DNA of 64,000 nt, taken from Pararge aegeria (lineage: Eukaryota > Arthropoda > Insecta > Lepidoptera > Nymphalidae). How positions within the stretch are numbered: position 1 is the first letter of the stretch; every line of letters begins with the position of its first letter. Where the stretch lies: assembly GCF_905163445.1 (NCBI RefSeq), contig NC_053185.1, positions 12,914,001-12,978,000 of the forward strand, given 5' to 3'. The notes under the pieces are model-generated. The model searched no databases, had not been told where the DNA came from, and saw only the letters and a program-made list of their open reading frames with translations. The position numbers and the translations under genes were made by a program. Positions 1 to 12,900 of this stretch are shown here, piece after piece.

Positions 1-37
1 ACTCCATATAATCTTATTCATCATTATTTTTGACAAA

Positions 38-354
38 CTCCCTGGCGCAACGGTGAGCGCTGTGGATTTAAGTAGGAGGTCCCGGGTTCGATTCCCGGCG
101 GGATTTATAATTCCTGAATTTTCTCTGGTCTGGTCTGGTGGGAGGCTTTGGCCGTGGCTAGTTATCACCCTACCGACAAAGACGTGCCGCTAAGCGATTT
201 GGTGTTCCGGTGCGATGCTGCGTAGAAACCGATTAGGTATATGCCTTCCATACTCCCTAACAGGTTAGCCCGTTACAATCTTAGACTGCATCATTACTTA
301 CCACCGGTAGAGATTGCAGTCTAGGGCTAACTTGAAGTGGAATAAAAAAAAAAA
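38..354 (+). repeat. SINE-like family A, near-full copy
   Basis: tRNA-like head (CTCCCTGGCGCAACGGTG, then box-B-like GGTTCGATTCCC), body with GACAAAGACGTGCCGCTAAG, and a tail of GTGGAATA plus A-run. Recurs on both strands in this window. Confidence 0.8.
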
Positions 355-787
355 TTATATGGTAGGTACCTACTGGTCTCATCAGAATCAAAATATAACG
401 CTAATTTAAGTTTATTTGTACATACTTACCAACGGGAATTAGAAAATAATTAATCTAAATACTGAAAATATTTTGAAGTTATTTACATATAAGTATTATA
501 AAGAGAACAGACGCGTAATACTTATATATAAAAAACAAAAACTCTGGGAGTTTTCAATTGATTTAACTTATGGATTTTTTGGAAAGTACTTATATCAGAA
601 ACTATTTCGAGTACGAAGTTGCGTGACATTTGGTATAGAAAGTTTACGTGGGAAAATGGAGAGATCTTAAGACCAATGTCGTATATACAAAATGTTTAAA
701 TGAACTGGGTCAAATTACGACGACGGAGCGTTCACAAGTAAGTAATTGTTAAATCTATCAAAATACAGGTAGCTACCAATATCTTAC
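355..787. other. Downstream intron of Iml1, no gene seen
   Basis: AT-rich sequence after the exon 23 donor. No continuation of the Iml1 C-terminus was found on the minus strand. Confidence 0.6.
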
Positions 788-956
788 CCTCAAACAATGC
801 GCTTTTGCCTCTTAAAAGCGGTTCTTCATTCAATGGTACGTAGATAGGTCCACGTAGGGGATCCGATTTTTCGGTAAACGGCAACGCAAGAGGATCGGCG
901 GGTATTGGCACCATTTGAAGGCGACATGTTTGTGCTTTACGGAACCAGCCGATTAT
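788..956 (-). CDS. Iml1: Iml1 exon 23 (last exon inside the window)
   Basis: 169 nt, phase 0 to 1; acceptor CCTTTTTAG, donor GTAAGAT. Encodes 'IIGWFRKAQTCRLQMVPIPA' and 'DPLRGPIYVPLNEEPLLRG', matching human 'GWHRKATSCGFLLVPV'. No later exon was recognised in bases 1 to 787, so the stop codon is off the window. Confidence 0.95.
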
Positions 957-3900
957 CTAAAAAGGAATCTACATTAAAGCACTACATATTTATTGAATTC
1001 TTTTATTTATTTATAAGAGTACTAACAGGCTACAAAAATAAAAGCTAATTAAATACTAACAGCACATTAGAAAAATACAAATAAAATAAATTCTACAAAT
1101 ACAAAGAAACACATACAACGTGTCAATACTTTATTTACTGTCTCTGAAACTTGTCTGTGAAACCGAAACACTATACAAAGTAACAGTTTTGAAGTTTTAC
1201 TGAAAGAAAATAGATACAGCCCCAACATCACATGCAAAAGTAAAATCAAGTGTCTCCTGTCTTTATTAGGTACGCCTCCCGTAGCCTAGGTACTATGCAC
1301 GTTTACTAATAAGTAATATTATTTTACAGATAGCGTGATTTGTTTTCACAAAGTTTTTCCCAAAATAAACTTTATTTGAATCGTTCAAGATCCAAGAACA
1401 TACTGTTTCAAATTAGATTTTCATAGAGATGGTTCAGTACTAACAATATGGAGTTCACTAGGCCAACGTTACACAATTGGCGGAGTACCCTAGAACCTCG
1501 GAGCAAGTTAAGCCGTCAGGTTAGTAATAATCTTTGAAGCCCACCAAACCACATTGAAATAACATGGTGGGTTTATGCTTTATAAAAAGAATGCTTCTAT
1601 TAGAGATGAATGCTCATACCCATCGGTTTAACCACTTAATCGCTTGGCGGCACGTCTTCGTTTTTAGGTAGGTCGGTAACAAGCTTTGGCCGAAGCCTCA
1701 AAACAGACCAGAGAAAATTAATAAATTCCCAAACTGCCCCTTTCGGGGATTAGATCCGGGAACTCTACTAATAAGATGGGATAGGTCTCACGACTCCGCC
1801 GTATGTCACAATGATGAATTAATACAAAAGTAGAAAAAACCGTATGCAGCAATTATGCGATAAAATCAATACACGTCCTTTATGAAAGGTCATTCTCCCA
1901 ATCGAGAGCTTGAACTAACAACCTTAGACGACTTTGAGGCAAACGCTCACACTGGCATTAAAAGGAGGTCACCTAACGGGGCTTACTCGTAAACCGTTTG
2001 TATATTTATACATTTTGTCGATAATAGGTTTACGTTAGCCAAACGAATCAAGGCTATTCAACCTAGACCACACCATATAATCTGATTGTTTACAAAGAAC
2101 AATCTACTTTGTATCAAAACACTAAGTTTTTCAACCTTTAAGGCAATTATGCTCTGGAACAATCTCCCTTCCGATATTTAAAACCTCTCTTAATATTTGT
2201 GTGATGGCATTTGAAGTACATTCTTTATTATTGTTTTAAATTATGTATTAAAATGTACTTATATATTTTATTTATACATTACGTATATTTATAGAATAGA
2301 ATAGAATAGAAAAACTTTATTGCAACACAACAAAAAAAGGAAAATACAAGGAAAACAGTAATAGTACTTAGTGCTAGGGTGCAAAGGCGGCCTTATCACT
2401 AAAAGTGATCTTTTAAAGGCAACCTGAGCGTACGAAGCCGATAAAAGAGTGGAAAATGGATGGTGCATAAAGTAAGTTACAAAAAAAACAAAAAAAAAAA
2501 AAAAAGAAATGTAATATAAACTTACATGAACATACATACTACATTTACATATTAACTACACAAATACCAACATAAATTTATATATACTATGATAGATATA
2601 TGTGATATATATTTATGCTATTATAAACTTACATACTACTCAATTACATAGATAAGTAATAATTCTTTAAGCGATGTTTAAACAGGTGAATGGTTTCGGA
2701 ATGACGTATTTCCCAGGGGAGCGAGTTCCACAGTGTTACAGCTTTAACAGTGAATGACTCGTTATAGCGCTGAGAGCGAGATAAGGGAATCTCAAGCTTG
2801 TTGTCATTCGCTGACCGGAGACTGACAAGATGCTGAGAAAAGGAAAAACGCTCTTTAAGGTAAAGCGGAGAGATAGGACTATATAGAAGAGAATAAAGTA
2901 AAGTAAGAATATGGATATTTCGCCTATCATTAACAGTTACCCACTTGAGTTGCTGACGGTAATGAGTAATTTGGTCAAATTTCTTAAGCCCAAAGATAAA
3001 TCTTATGATTAGATTTTGGAGCCGCTCAAGTTTATTAAGAAGGTACTGGGGTATATCAGAATAGCACGTGTCTGCGTAGTCCACTATAGGAAGTAAAAGA
3101 GAGTGGGCCAGACAAATTTTGGTACGAATAGGTAAAAAGTATTTCCACCTTTTAAGCCTACCAATTACAGCGTAGATCTTGCGACTAAGCTCGGATATTT
3201 GAGGACCCCACGAGAGCGTATTATCCATGATAATACCCACATTTTTAACAGAACTGCTGAACTCAAGTATAGCGCCATCAAAGACTACAGAAGGAAGAGA
3301 CGAGAAGCTAACTTTAGAGATTTGCTGCCGGCTGCCGATTAAGATGACCTGGGATTTACTAGCATTTATAGACAACCCACTCGATTTACTCCATGAACTA
3401 ATTAAGTTCAGGTCCGAATTCAAACGAGTGATAGCCCCCGATATGTCATCAACAGAGGTTGACGTATTATTTAAATTATCTATGTATTTGTATCTATACA
3501 TTTTGGTATTTATGTATATCTATCAATCTCCGGCCGCCTTTGCATGTCTACATTGTGTCCTGTATACTCCTTACTGTTTCTTTTCCTGCATGTTATACGT
3601 GCAATAAAGTGTTTCTTCTTCTTTTTCTTCTTCTGCTAAGTTTCTGCTGGTAAACAGAAAACACACAGGTCACAAAGAAAACAGAAAGTACTGTTTTCTT
3701 TGTGTTTTTCCTTCTGTGTTTTGTTGCAATAAAGAATTTTCTATTCTATTCTATTCAATTGTATACCTACTAATCAAGACGATCGAGAATATTTTATTAT
3801 GTTGTTTTGTCAAATAATATTTTTAAGCCCTTGCAGTCTATGATGGTAGCGGGCTAACCTGTCCGGGAGTGTGTAGTCATAAGCTTCTACAGGACATCGC

Positions 3901-6900
3901 ACTCGAATCGCTTAGCGGCACGTTTTTGTCTGTAGGGACCACCCTACAGACAAAAACGTGCCTAGTAACCATACTAGGCACGGCCAAAGCTTCCCACCAG
4001 ACCAGACCAGAGAAAATTTTGAAATTATAAATTCCCAAATTTTCACTGCCTGGAATCGAACCCGGGACCTCCTACTTCAATTCAAAGCGCCCACCGTTAC
4101 GCCAGGGAGGTCATCAAAAGTATACTGTAGTATGTACTAAATGCGCTTCGCTGTTCTATCATCATCATATCAGCCCATTACCGGCCAACTACGGGGCACG
4201 GGTCTCCTACCAAAATGAGAAGGGTTTAAGGCTGTCCACTACGCTGGCCCAGTGCGGATTGGTAGACTTTACACACCTTTGAGGACATTATGGATAACTC
4301 TCTCGTTTTCATTTAGCGTTGAAGCAAGTGAAATTTTAATTCCTTCGCTGTTTCACCCGCGTTAATTTGAGAGAAAAAGTAGAAATATATTACTTGTGCT
4401 CTTCAACATATTATAAGATGCACTACGGGTTGTAATGGGGTATCTGTAGCATATTCTATTTTGAGAATAATCAAAGATTATCAAGAAAAAGGAATTTCTT
4501 TAAAGTTTCAGTGGATTCCATCCCATATCGGTCTGAAAGGTAATGAGGAGGCGGATAGACTGGCAAACTTGGCGCACACAAACGGAAAAGATTTCAATAT
4601 TAAACCTCACTATACTGAAATGTTGCCCAAATACAAGAGTATTTATTTGAACATTGGAATGAATATTTTAATGAGAGATCGCTCGATAAAGGTATATGGT
4701 ACAGGACCATTCAATCTGAGCCTCCTCATATACCCTGGTTTATGAATAGTAATATTAGTGGGAATAATTTAATTCTAGCATTTAGACTTAGATCTGGGCA
4801 CATGCCTTTAGGCAAATTTTATAAACATTGGCATTTTTTATTCTATTATTAGCGAACCGTTGAGCACTTCGGCAATGAAACTTTATAGATTCGTTGGTGA
4901 TTCTCTCAAATTGTTGTAGTTTAAGATTTATGTTTATTTAGGATTCATATTGTGTGTAACGATGGGGCTGACATATAGGTAACCTATAAAAGTCCCTTAA
5001 ACTTGCAAGAGTATTACTTATACTATTTGACGGCCGATTGGCGCAGTGGGCAGCGACCTTTCTTTCCGAGTCCAAGGTTGTGGCTTAGATTTCCACAACT
5101 GGAAAATGTTTGTGTGATGAAATATAATGTATCATCATCAGTCATCATGGTAGCTAGCTAGCTTACAAGCTACGCTTACCTTGGGACTAGATGGCGATGT
5201 ATATATTGTCGTAGTACATTTATTTACCTAGATATAATTATTTATTCTATATTTTAGGAACTACACGCTATGATCAGTAAGATGTGGATCTATAGTAGCC
5301 TTCCCCCTCGTGGCCACCCGCCTTGCACATCATAAAGTCGCGCGTGATGCTTGATCACGTAATGAACGCATCAAAAGTGCGTTTTGGTATGAAGATATTT
5401 TTTTTTGACTTTGACTTTCATAAGCATTATTCATACTCTTACCAGTTCGGCGACGATATTTCCACTCGCAATGGCCCACTGTATGCACATTTCGTAAGCC
5501 TGGTCCGGCCGGAACGTGGCCTGGTATCGCGCGTGTCCCCACTCTATGCGATCGCTTTTATTGTTTACGTCAATGTCTAAATGCGTGTTTTTGTACAAAG
5601 GCACTGAAAACAATAAATTTATTATAGGTGCGTAAAAATTTAGGTAACTTATTTTCATTATTGAAAAAACCCTGGAAATTAATTTAACTTGCTATGAAAT
5701 AGGTGAGATGGAATCAATATCTATTAAAACAATAATTTTTAAATGTGCCCGACCTATCTTTGTTCATCAAAAATAAGTTGACGCATGTTAATCTGGGGAT
5801 AGTTTGTTGTATTGTTGTTGCTTACAGAATGTCATGTAGATTCCACCAGATTTCAGACAATATTTGTTAGATTCTTCCACAGTATTGTTACTCTGAAATG
5901 TTTCATCAACATCCTCATCATATTACCCCTTTACCGGACCTACAGGGTGCGGCTCTTCTCCCACAATGAGGAGTGGTTAAGGCCGTAGTCCACCACACTG
6001 GTCCAGTGCGGATTGGTGGACAAGATGAAAATCACCGGAGGACAAACTGAAATGTTTACCGATAAAACTTTTGCCCGAAACGTATTATGAAATATATAGT
6101 ACACGATTAAACATATCTAATAATTAAATCAGTGTTAAAGTATTTTTATTATATGTACTTACTATCGTCGCTTTCCAGTTGCATGTAATTAGGATCAATA
6201 TTATCACAGAGGAAGGCAGGGATGCCAGATTCATTAGTAACAGGGCTAGAGCCAGAAATGTCTATCGCACCGGAGGTCATTTCAGGTGGCAGTAGCGGCG
6301 ACCTTGGCCCCAGAACTTCAACTTCCATCCACTCGTTTTCGAAGCTTTGGAGATCTCCCAGAGGATTTACGTAATCTGTTAATTCTGAACGCAGATTTAG
6401 GTTAGCGAGTACTCGATATTCCATCAAATAAACAACTCTTCATTTCATAGTATAAAACAAAGTAGCTTCCGTTTTTAGCAATATATAGAGTGATCCAAGA
6501 AGGTTAGATATTCAATAACCATAAATTATACAGCAGAGAACAACAAATGAATCCAAACATTTGCCACGAAAAAAAAAAAAAAAAATTGTGCGCTAACTTC
6601 GCAAAGGCTGCTTAAACCTTACGCAATAGATCAAATAAATGTTAAACGGAATTGTTTTATTAATCAATCCAAACTGCCCCTAACTGCATTGCAACTGTGT
6701 GACGTAGATGAGTAATAAATAAATAAACAAATAAAGAAATATACTACGACAATACACACATCGCCATCTAGCCCCAAAGTAAGCGTAGCTTGTGTTAAGG
6801 GTACTAAGATAGCTGATGAATATTTTTAAAATTATCATGTATCAGTGGCGTGCATAGAGAGTATGCATAGGGTTTGCAGATGATAAAAAATGAAGAATAT

Positions 6901-9900
6901 CTCCTGTCCGAGTTATAGAAAACTTAAGGATAGACATTGTAAGAGTTATTAAAAGCCTACCCTTAAGTATTTATGACTCGTTCTGGAGATTTTCTTCATT
7001 TAATATCATCTGCATACCCTGTGCATACCCTCTATGCACGCCACTGCATATACATAAGTACTTATAATATACATATAAACACCCAGACACTGAAACACAT
7101 TCATGTTCATCAGACAAACATTTTCCAGTCGTAGAAATCGAATCCACGGCGTTGCACTCAGAAAGTAGGATCGCTGCACACTGCGCCAGTAATATATAAC
7201 TCATATATAGGTACTACAGGGGCTGGTCGCTAATAATTAATAATGACAACCAGTATAACATAATTTGCTCTTTTTTAACATTACAAGAGGTTATTTTGCT
7301 TATCAATTTATTTGTATATTATAATGTATAAATTGTAGAGTAAGCGCGATTTACAATGGTCGGACTGAAGGGAATCACAATTAGCTGCACCAATACATTT
7401 TATGAACTATTAAAGACTATATTCCAAGAGCCAGCTTTTAGGCCGGCTAAGTAAAATAGTTCAAACTGGAACTGTGTGAAATCTTGTAGGTCTATTTTAA
7501 ATACAGAATCATTGTATATTTACAGGCATATTTCACAGAATATTCCTACCTAAAACTTCTCACATTTAATTAAAATTAACTATTATACATTATATTACTG
7601 TGGTATATAATCCGCGATAAGTAGGAAAATCTCTACGAGCAATTAACAGTTTATTCAATATTTATACTCAAAATGATCTTCCAAAATGTTCTCTTGATAC
7701 TGGCTTCGCTACGACACCGGAGCATCCTCAGGAGATGTTGACTTATCAATTAATTAATGCTATAAACTTTGTAGAAAATCTGTATCGTGTGTTTACATAA
7801 GAATAAAGAGTGAAGAAATTAAAAAAAAAAAATTTCAAACCGATAGTTAAAAAAGAACTTGAGTCCTACCCTTTATATTCTTTTGTGGTAGCATGTGATA
7901 CATATAATAACCAACAACGTAGCGATTAAAAGTGTCACCTGACGCGTGGCAAATCATTTTCTCTTGCTGAAGTTTCTGAAAGAGGAACTCTAATTAGAAT
8001 ATGGAAATATAATTATTAAGTTAGATTTCTACAGTGAAATTCAGTGTCGAATTGTCGATGTTCTCTTTAGATATACTTAAAGTACTTATTCCTCGCGAAA
8101 AATGGTAAGGATGTAAAGTTCTACTTATAAGTCTGAAACCGTGACAATATCAACAACACGTCCTCGACTAGACCTCAACTCAAATCGAATCATTACGACT
8201 GATCTCGGATGTCTTTAACTCGGATGATTAAAGCCCACAACCCTCACTCAACATTATAAGTAGCTATTCCCCGCGTTCTTCGTCCGCGTTTAGTAGGTTT
8301 TTTACAAATCCCATGGGAAACCTTTTTCTTCCCGCACGGCTAGCTAGCTAGAAATTATTTCTCCCGGGAAAAGATAAAAATGTATCTTCTTCCACAGCTT
8401 TGTCAACTCTCAGAGCACTGGTGCACAAGTAGAAAAAATATTCAAATAATATATGTGTAATAATAAACGGGGGTAAACTTCTTCTATTCCCTGTTCCCGA
8501 GCTTTAGCAGGTGGACACGTTAATTATATCCCTTGTTAGGAGATATAATCGGGTAGCCCTACCCATTATCTCGTCAGTAACTACAGAAAAAAGGGAGATA
8601 ACTATCTCGTGATGCGCATGCTAGCCCTAATGGAATTTTTATTCCTAGTTGCCTATGTTGCTCTTCGTCCATTCCACTATCTCTATGGCAAAAGTCAAAT
8701 TTCGCATTAAACATATTTGTAAGACTGCGAAAGTGTCACCTCACCTGCATTATAGCTGTCGCTTTTTCATACGTCATGTTCTCCATATTAGCTTGCAGCC
8801 ATTGAATAGCGTATATCGATACGAAGGTGTGTGAAGGCAAGCTGACTGTCTGCTGTAAGAAGCCCACGCCTAGAGTTGGGTGACGCATGCGCTCTATGAT
8901 CTCTTGCAACGTTGCATTGGCCTTTAGCTTTGGTTCAATAACTCTGTGAACGAAAAAAAAAAATTACCTTCCTTTTCTTTGTAATTTTGCTATATATAGA
9001 TAAAAGGTGACATCTGGATCCCTATTGAGCAAGATATGACGAAGCTATTAAATAACCACTTACCCATCATCGTATGTGTCGTCGCATTCACCTGTCTGAG
9101 ATTGCGATCTTTCCAGAACGGTTTTGGCAGCTGCTCTGCAATATTCGGACAAATCCTTAAGTACTTTATTTGTTAACATTATTTTAATCGATGATTATGA
9201 TTATGTGATTATTGGAAAAGTTATAAAGATTTGCATTTCGCTAAAGCACCTCAAGCAAAGAAAAAATATAATGTAAGAAATAAAGACAATTATGCAGACT
9301 CCGTTGTACGCAAGTCCTCTGAACTTCTATTATAAAATTTGGGAGGTCGTAAAAATTATGCTAAGCTGACTTTTGTGCTAACTACCATCAATTAAAATGA
9401 TAGTTATGTTTGTTTAAAATAAAAATAACGATTCAAGAATATAGAAATAATACTTTTTTAGGCGAAGATTAATGAAAAAGATACGACTTTAGACCTGTGA
9501 ATACAGTTCAGCGGTTTGTATTCAACAAAATTAGCACCAATTTAATTGTGAGATTTTTAAAAATGCGATAAATTTCATAATTGAAGTTACCAAACGGAAC
9601 TTTAGAATTTTAAGCTTTTGTCCATCTAAAACGAAATAACTTTGAAAAAGAACGAAGACAATGAATATGTAACTTCCATTACTTTTTTAAATGTTAGATG
9701 ATGAAAGCTTCACAGCTTACTTACTTGTTCCCTTGGCTAGAATTTAGTGACTTAGTAGGTGAAACTTGCTGCAATGAAACATTCAATAAGGATAAGAACA
9801 ACAAGCATTAAAGAAATAAATCTAGAAAGCTATTAGAAATAGACAGGTAGCAAACTGTTATAAAAAATATTAGGATTCGAGTACAAGTCGTATTAGACGC

Positions 9901-12900
9901 AAGGAGAAGGTCCAAAATCTTAAGTATGTTCAATCATAGAAAAAAAGAAATAAACCTACCGTACCGTATTATCTGCTTTAATAAATGTTAATATTTTTCT
10001 ATCAACAAAATATATCAGGAAATTTATCTTTATTTTTTCAATACTTACGTGTTACTATGTTTAATTTGTCTCTTTCTATTCATAAGTAGTCTCTGTATTA
10101 GACCTACATAAAACTAATAATTGACTATTGCCAAGTTTTACATCTATTAGCGTCAATTTTATGTTCAAAAACTTGCGTAACACTATTTTTATAGTAATTC
10201 AATTCGATAATTTGTATCCTTGGAAATTGCATTTTTTTAATATCTCTTGGTATATTTTGTTATATTTTGTTGTACAACAACAAAGCCGAAAATGGACCTT
10301 CTCCTTTTCATGAAAATAAATTTAGGGTAAACAAAAACATTTTTTTAAAGGCATATCAAATAAAAATGTATTATGTGCAAAATATAAAGATATAACTTAC
10401 AATGCAGGGATGATCAACTGTAGGTATATGATTTAATTGCAAAAAATCTTAATTTAGTATGATATGTATTCCACACCATCCCATCCCTGGGTGTAACTTT
10501 CTACTTATAGTTTCATTTAGGATGAGTGAATCTTGCAATCCGTTTATTGCAAGGTGATTTTCTAAGGAACAATATTAAGATGCAACATCGCATGTACAAT
10601 ATTATTATTCTTAGAGAATAACCCAGTTAAAACTTCTGGAAATTGTAACGCGCATCTCTTTAGCGGTTTTTTTAATACTTCGCCACTCATATATTGTTGA
10701 TAATCTTAGCGATAACACTCAAAGTACGGAAGCGATCAAATAAAACTAATTGAATAGATACACAATTCAATATAAAGCATACAGGTGGACAGTATATATA
10801 TGCCTAGTGAAATGAACACAAGGTAAAGTAAAGCCCAGTGTACTGTAACGACTAAGGATATTGAATAAATAAATGATTGGTACTAAGAATGAAAAACCTA
10901 CAAAGCAAGCGCCAATCCATGCCCAAAAGCAAGCCAATGTATTACCAATAATTAAATTGTAATTTTAAGTGATAATCACAGATGACGAGATGATTTCTCC
11001 AGTACCTATTTGGGTAAAGATAAAAATACTTAACCAAATACAAAATCGAATACACAATCAGAAATTAACAGTCGATATTTCAGTACAAAAATCTGTTTGT
11101 GTATTTGATTGAGAGGAATTATTGTACTGTGGGTACTATGCAATTCAAATAATATTAGGCGATACATTTAATATTCTGTAGGAACCAAATGTTGATTAAA
11201 ATGGACCTATGTACATTTATATTATATTTATGTATAAAATGAGAACTAAGCTTAATTTCTTATGCTTCGCGAAAATCATGAGAACCTGCACAGTATTATT
11301 TATAATTTCTTCAATCTTTATACTCCACACCTAACAGTTCTTCGGCACAGGAGCATCCTCAGATGTTGACTTTACAGTGAATAACTTTTATGTTTCATTG
11401 CAAAGTCAACTAAGCTTGATTTATCAAAATCGTTAATATTAGCAATTGCATCGATGCTGCATCGTGTACGGCGGACTTACTGCTTTTGATCTAAGTTGTG
11501 GTCACTTGGATCAAAATCAGATCAGAAAATGATTCTATGGACGCCGAACAGGCAGAAAGACGAGTCGCACATTCCTAAGCCTCAAAATTGCTGCGACTGG
11601 CTTCTGAATGCGTGCGGAATGCGTTTAATAGCTGCATTGAGTTTTTACAAGCCGAATGAAGGTGTATTTGTGGAAACTGTTGCATCCAGAATCATATAAT
11701 ATCGAGCTTCTGAAAAGCGTATAGACCGATCGCAGATGTTAAGTGTTGTGACGTTAACGCGATATAATTCATGCGATTTGGTTATCAATAAAATGTCAAA
11801 TGTACCATGTTCTATTTGGATTGCATAGTAGAAGGATCAAGTATACAATGGTACTGACATAGCTTCGATCCGAAGCCGCGGGCGGTCGGGTAGGCGTGTG
11901 CTGCCGACGCGTTCTCTGAACGGGGAGTTGGACACGCCACCCTGCTACACCACACAACACGCACGTTAAAATTACAGTAACTACTTACCTACATCACAAT
12001 AACAATACTACACACAATGTCACTAGCAGATTTTAAACGACAGAAGACATGAGATTGATTTATAGCTTGACAAAAGTAATACTATCAAGGGTGTACAAAA
12101 GGTTTAAAATAGATGGAGGGAAGGAAGTGCTTCAGTGTAGAACGTAACAATAGTATATACTGTAATATCGGTAATATACTTTAATTTGATTTGCCATAAT
12201 TTGGTACGACAGTTTAATACCCAGTAGAAAACTCATAATCAGTAATTTATGTGGAAACCAATTTTGGTAGACGTGATATATCATAAGTGATATACATCCA
12301 TTAAAAAGGTGCTTATTCCAATGTTTTTTTTATAATTCGCATTGAAGGATTTATTAATTTTATACCATCTGCCTGCTTAAATACTACCCTGTTTGATACG
12401 CTCGGCACACAACTGATTCTAGTCAGACTCTATGGACAAGCGATTCATCATGTACAAGATAAAAGAGGACAAGGTGGAATGAACACAACCAGTTGCTGCA
12501 ATTGTTTAAATGCAGCGTCTCATGCATATGATACGTGCCTATTTACATAATACATTTAAAACAAAATGAACAGGCATCTTCTAGGCAAGTGCTTGCATCC
12601 TAAAATTGGTATTAGGCGACTTAAAACAAACAGTTTTCTATAAAATTAAACTATTTTACAGTTGATAACGCAATTAGCATTATGAGAAACAAGGGTGTGG
12701 AAGGAAAAATAGAACGCTTTCCATACTAATTCAGACTCAGAGTTACTGTCGCCAAATTTGTTATAGAAGGGGGAACATAAATGTAAAAAAAAAAATACGT
12801 TTAGTGACATTTTTTATGTTCGATAATAATTTATGACTCGGCAATCGTTTTTTGACTCCTTATAATTAATATTTTTTACAGGTTTAAAGGTGCCAGAAAA

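Larger units (their letters stand above)
957..5442. other. Iml1 intron 22 (4.5 kb), repeat-rich
   Basis: Holds SINE fragments, the end of a non-LTR retrotransposon on the minus strand, an RNase H fragment on the plus strand and several tails, listed separately. No host exon was recognised in it. Confidence 0.7.

Noticed and set aside
38..110. tRNA-gene-like sequence with box A and box B
   Set aside because: The cloverleaf is imperfect, and the same head is followed by a shared SINE body and A-tail at many places in the window. The heads at 5030, 25241, 29049 and 53307 were rejected for the same reason.
11496..11699. 67-codon plus-strand open frame in a GC-richer patch of Iml1 intron 17
   Set aside because: No recognisable family, no matching splice sites, and the Iml1 exon chain closes without it. 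Left as unexplained intron sequence.
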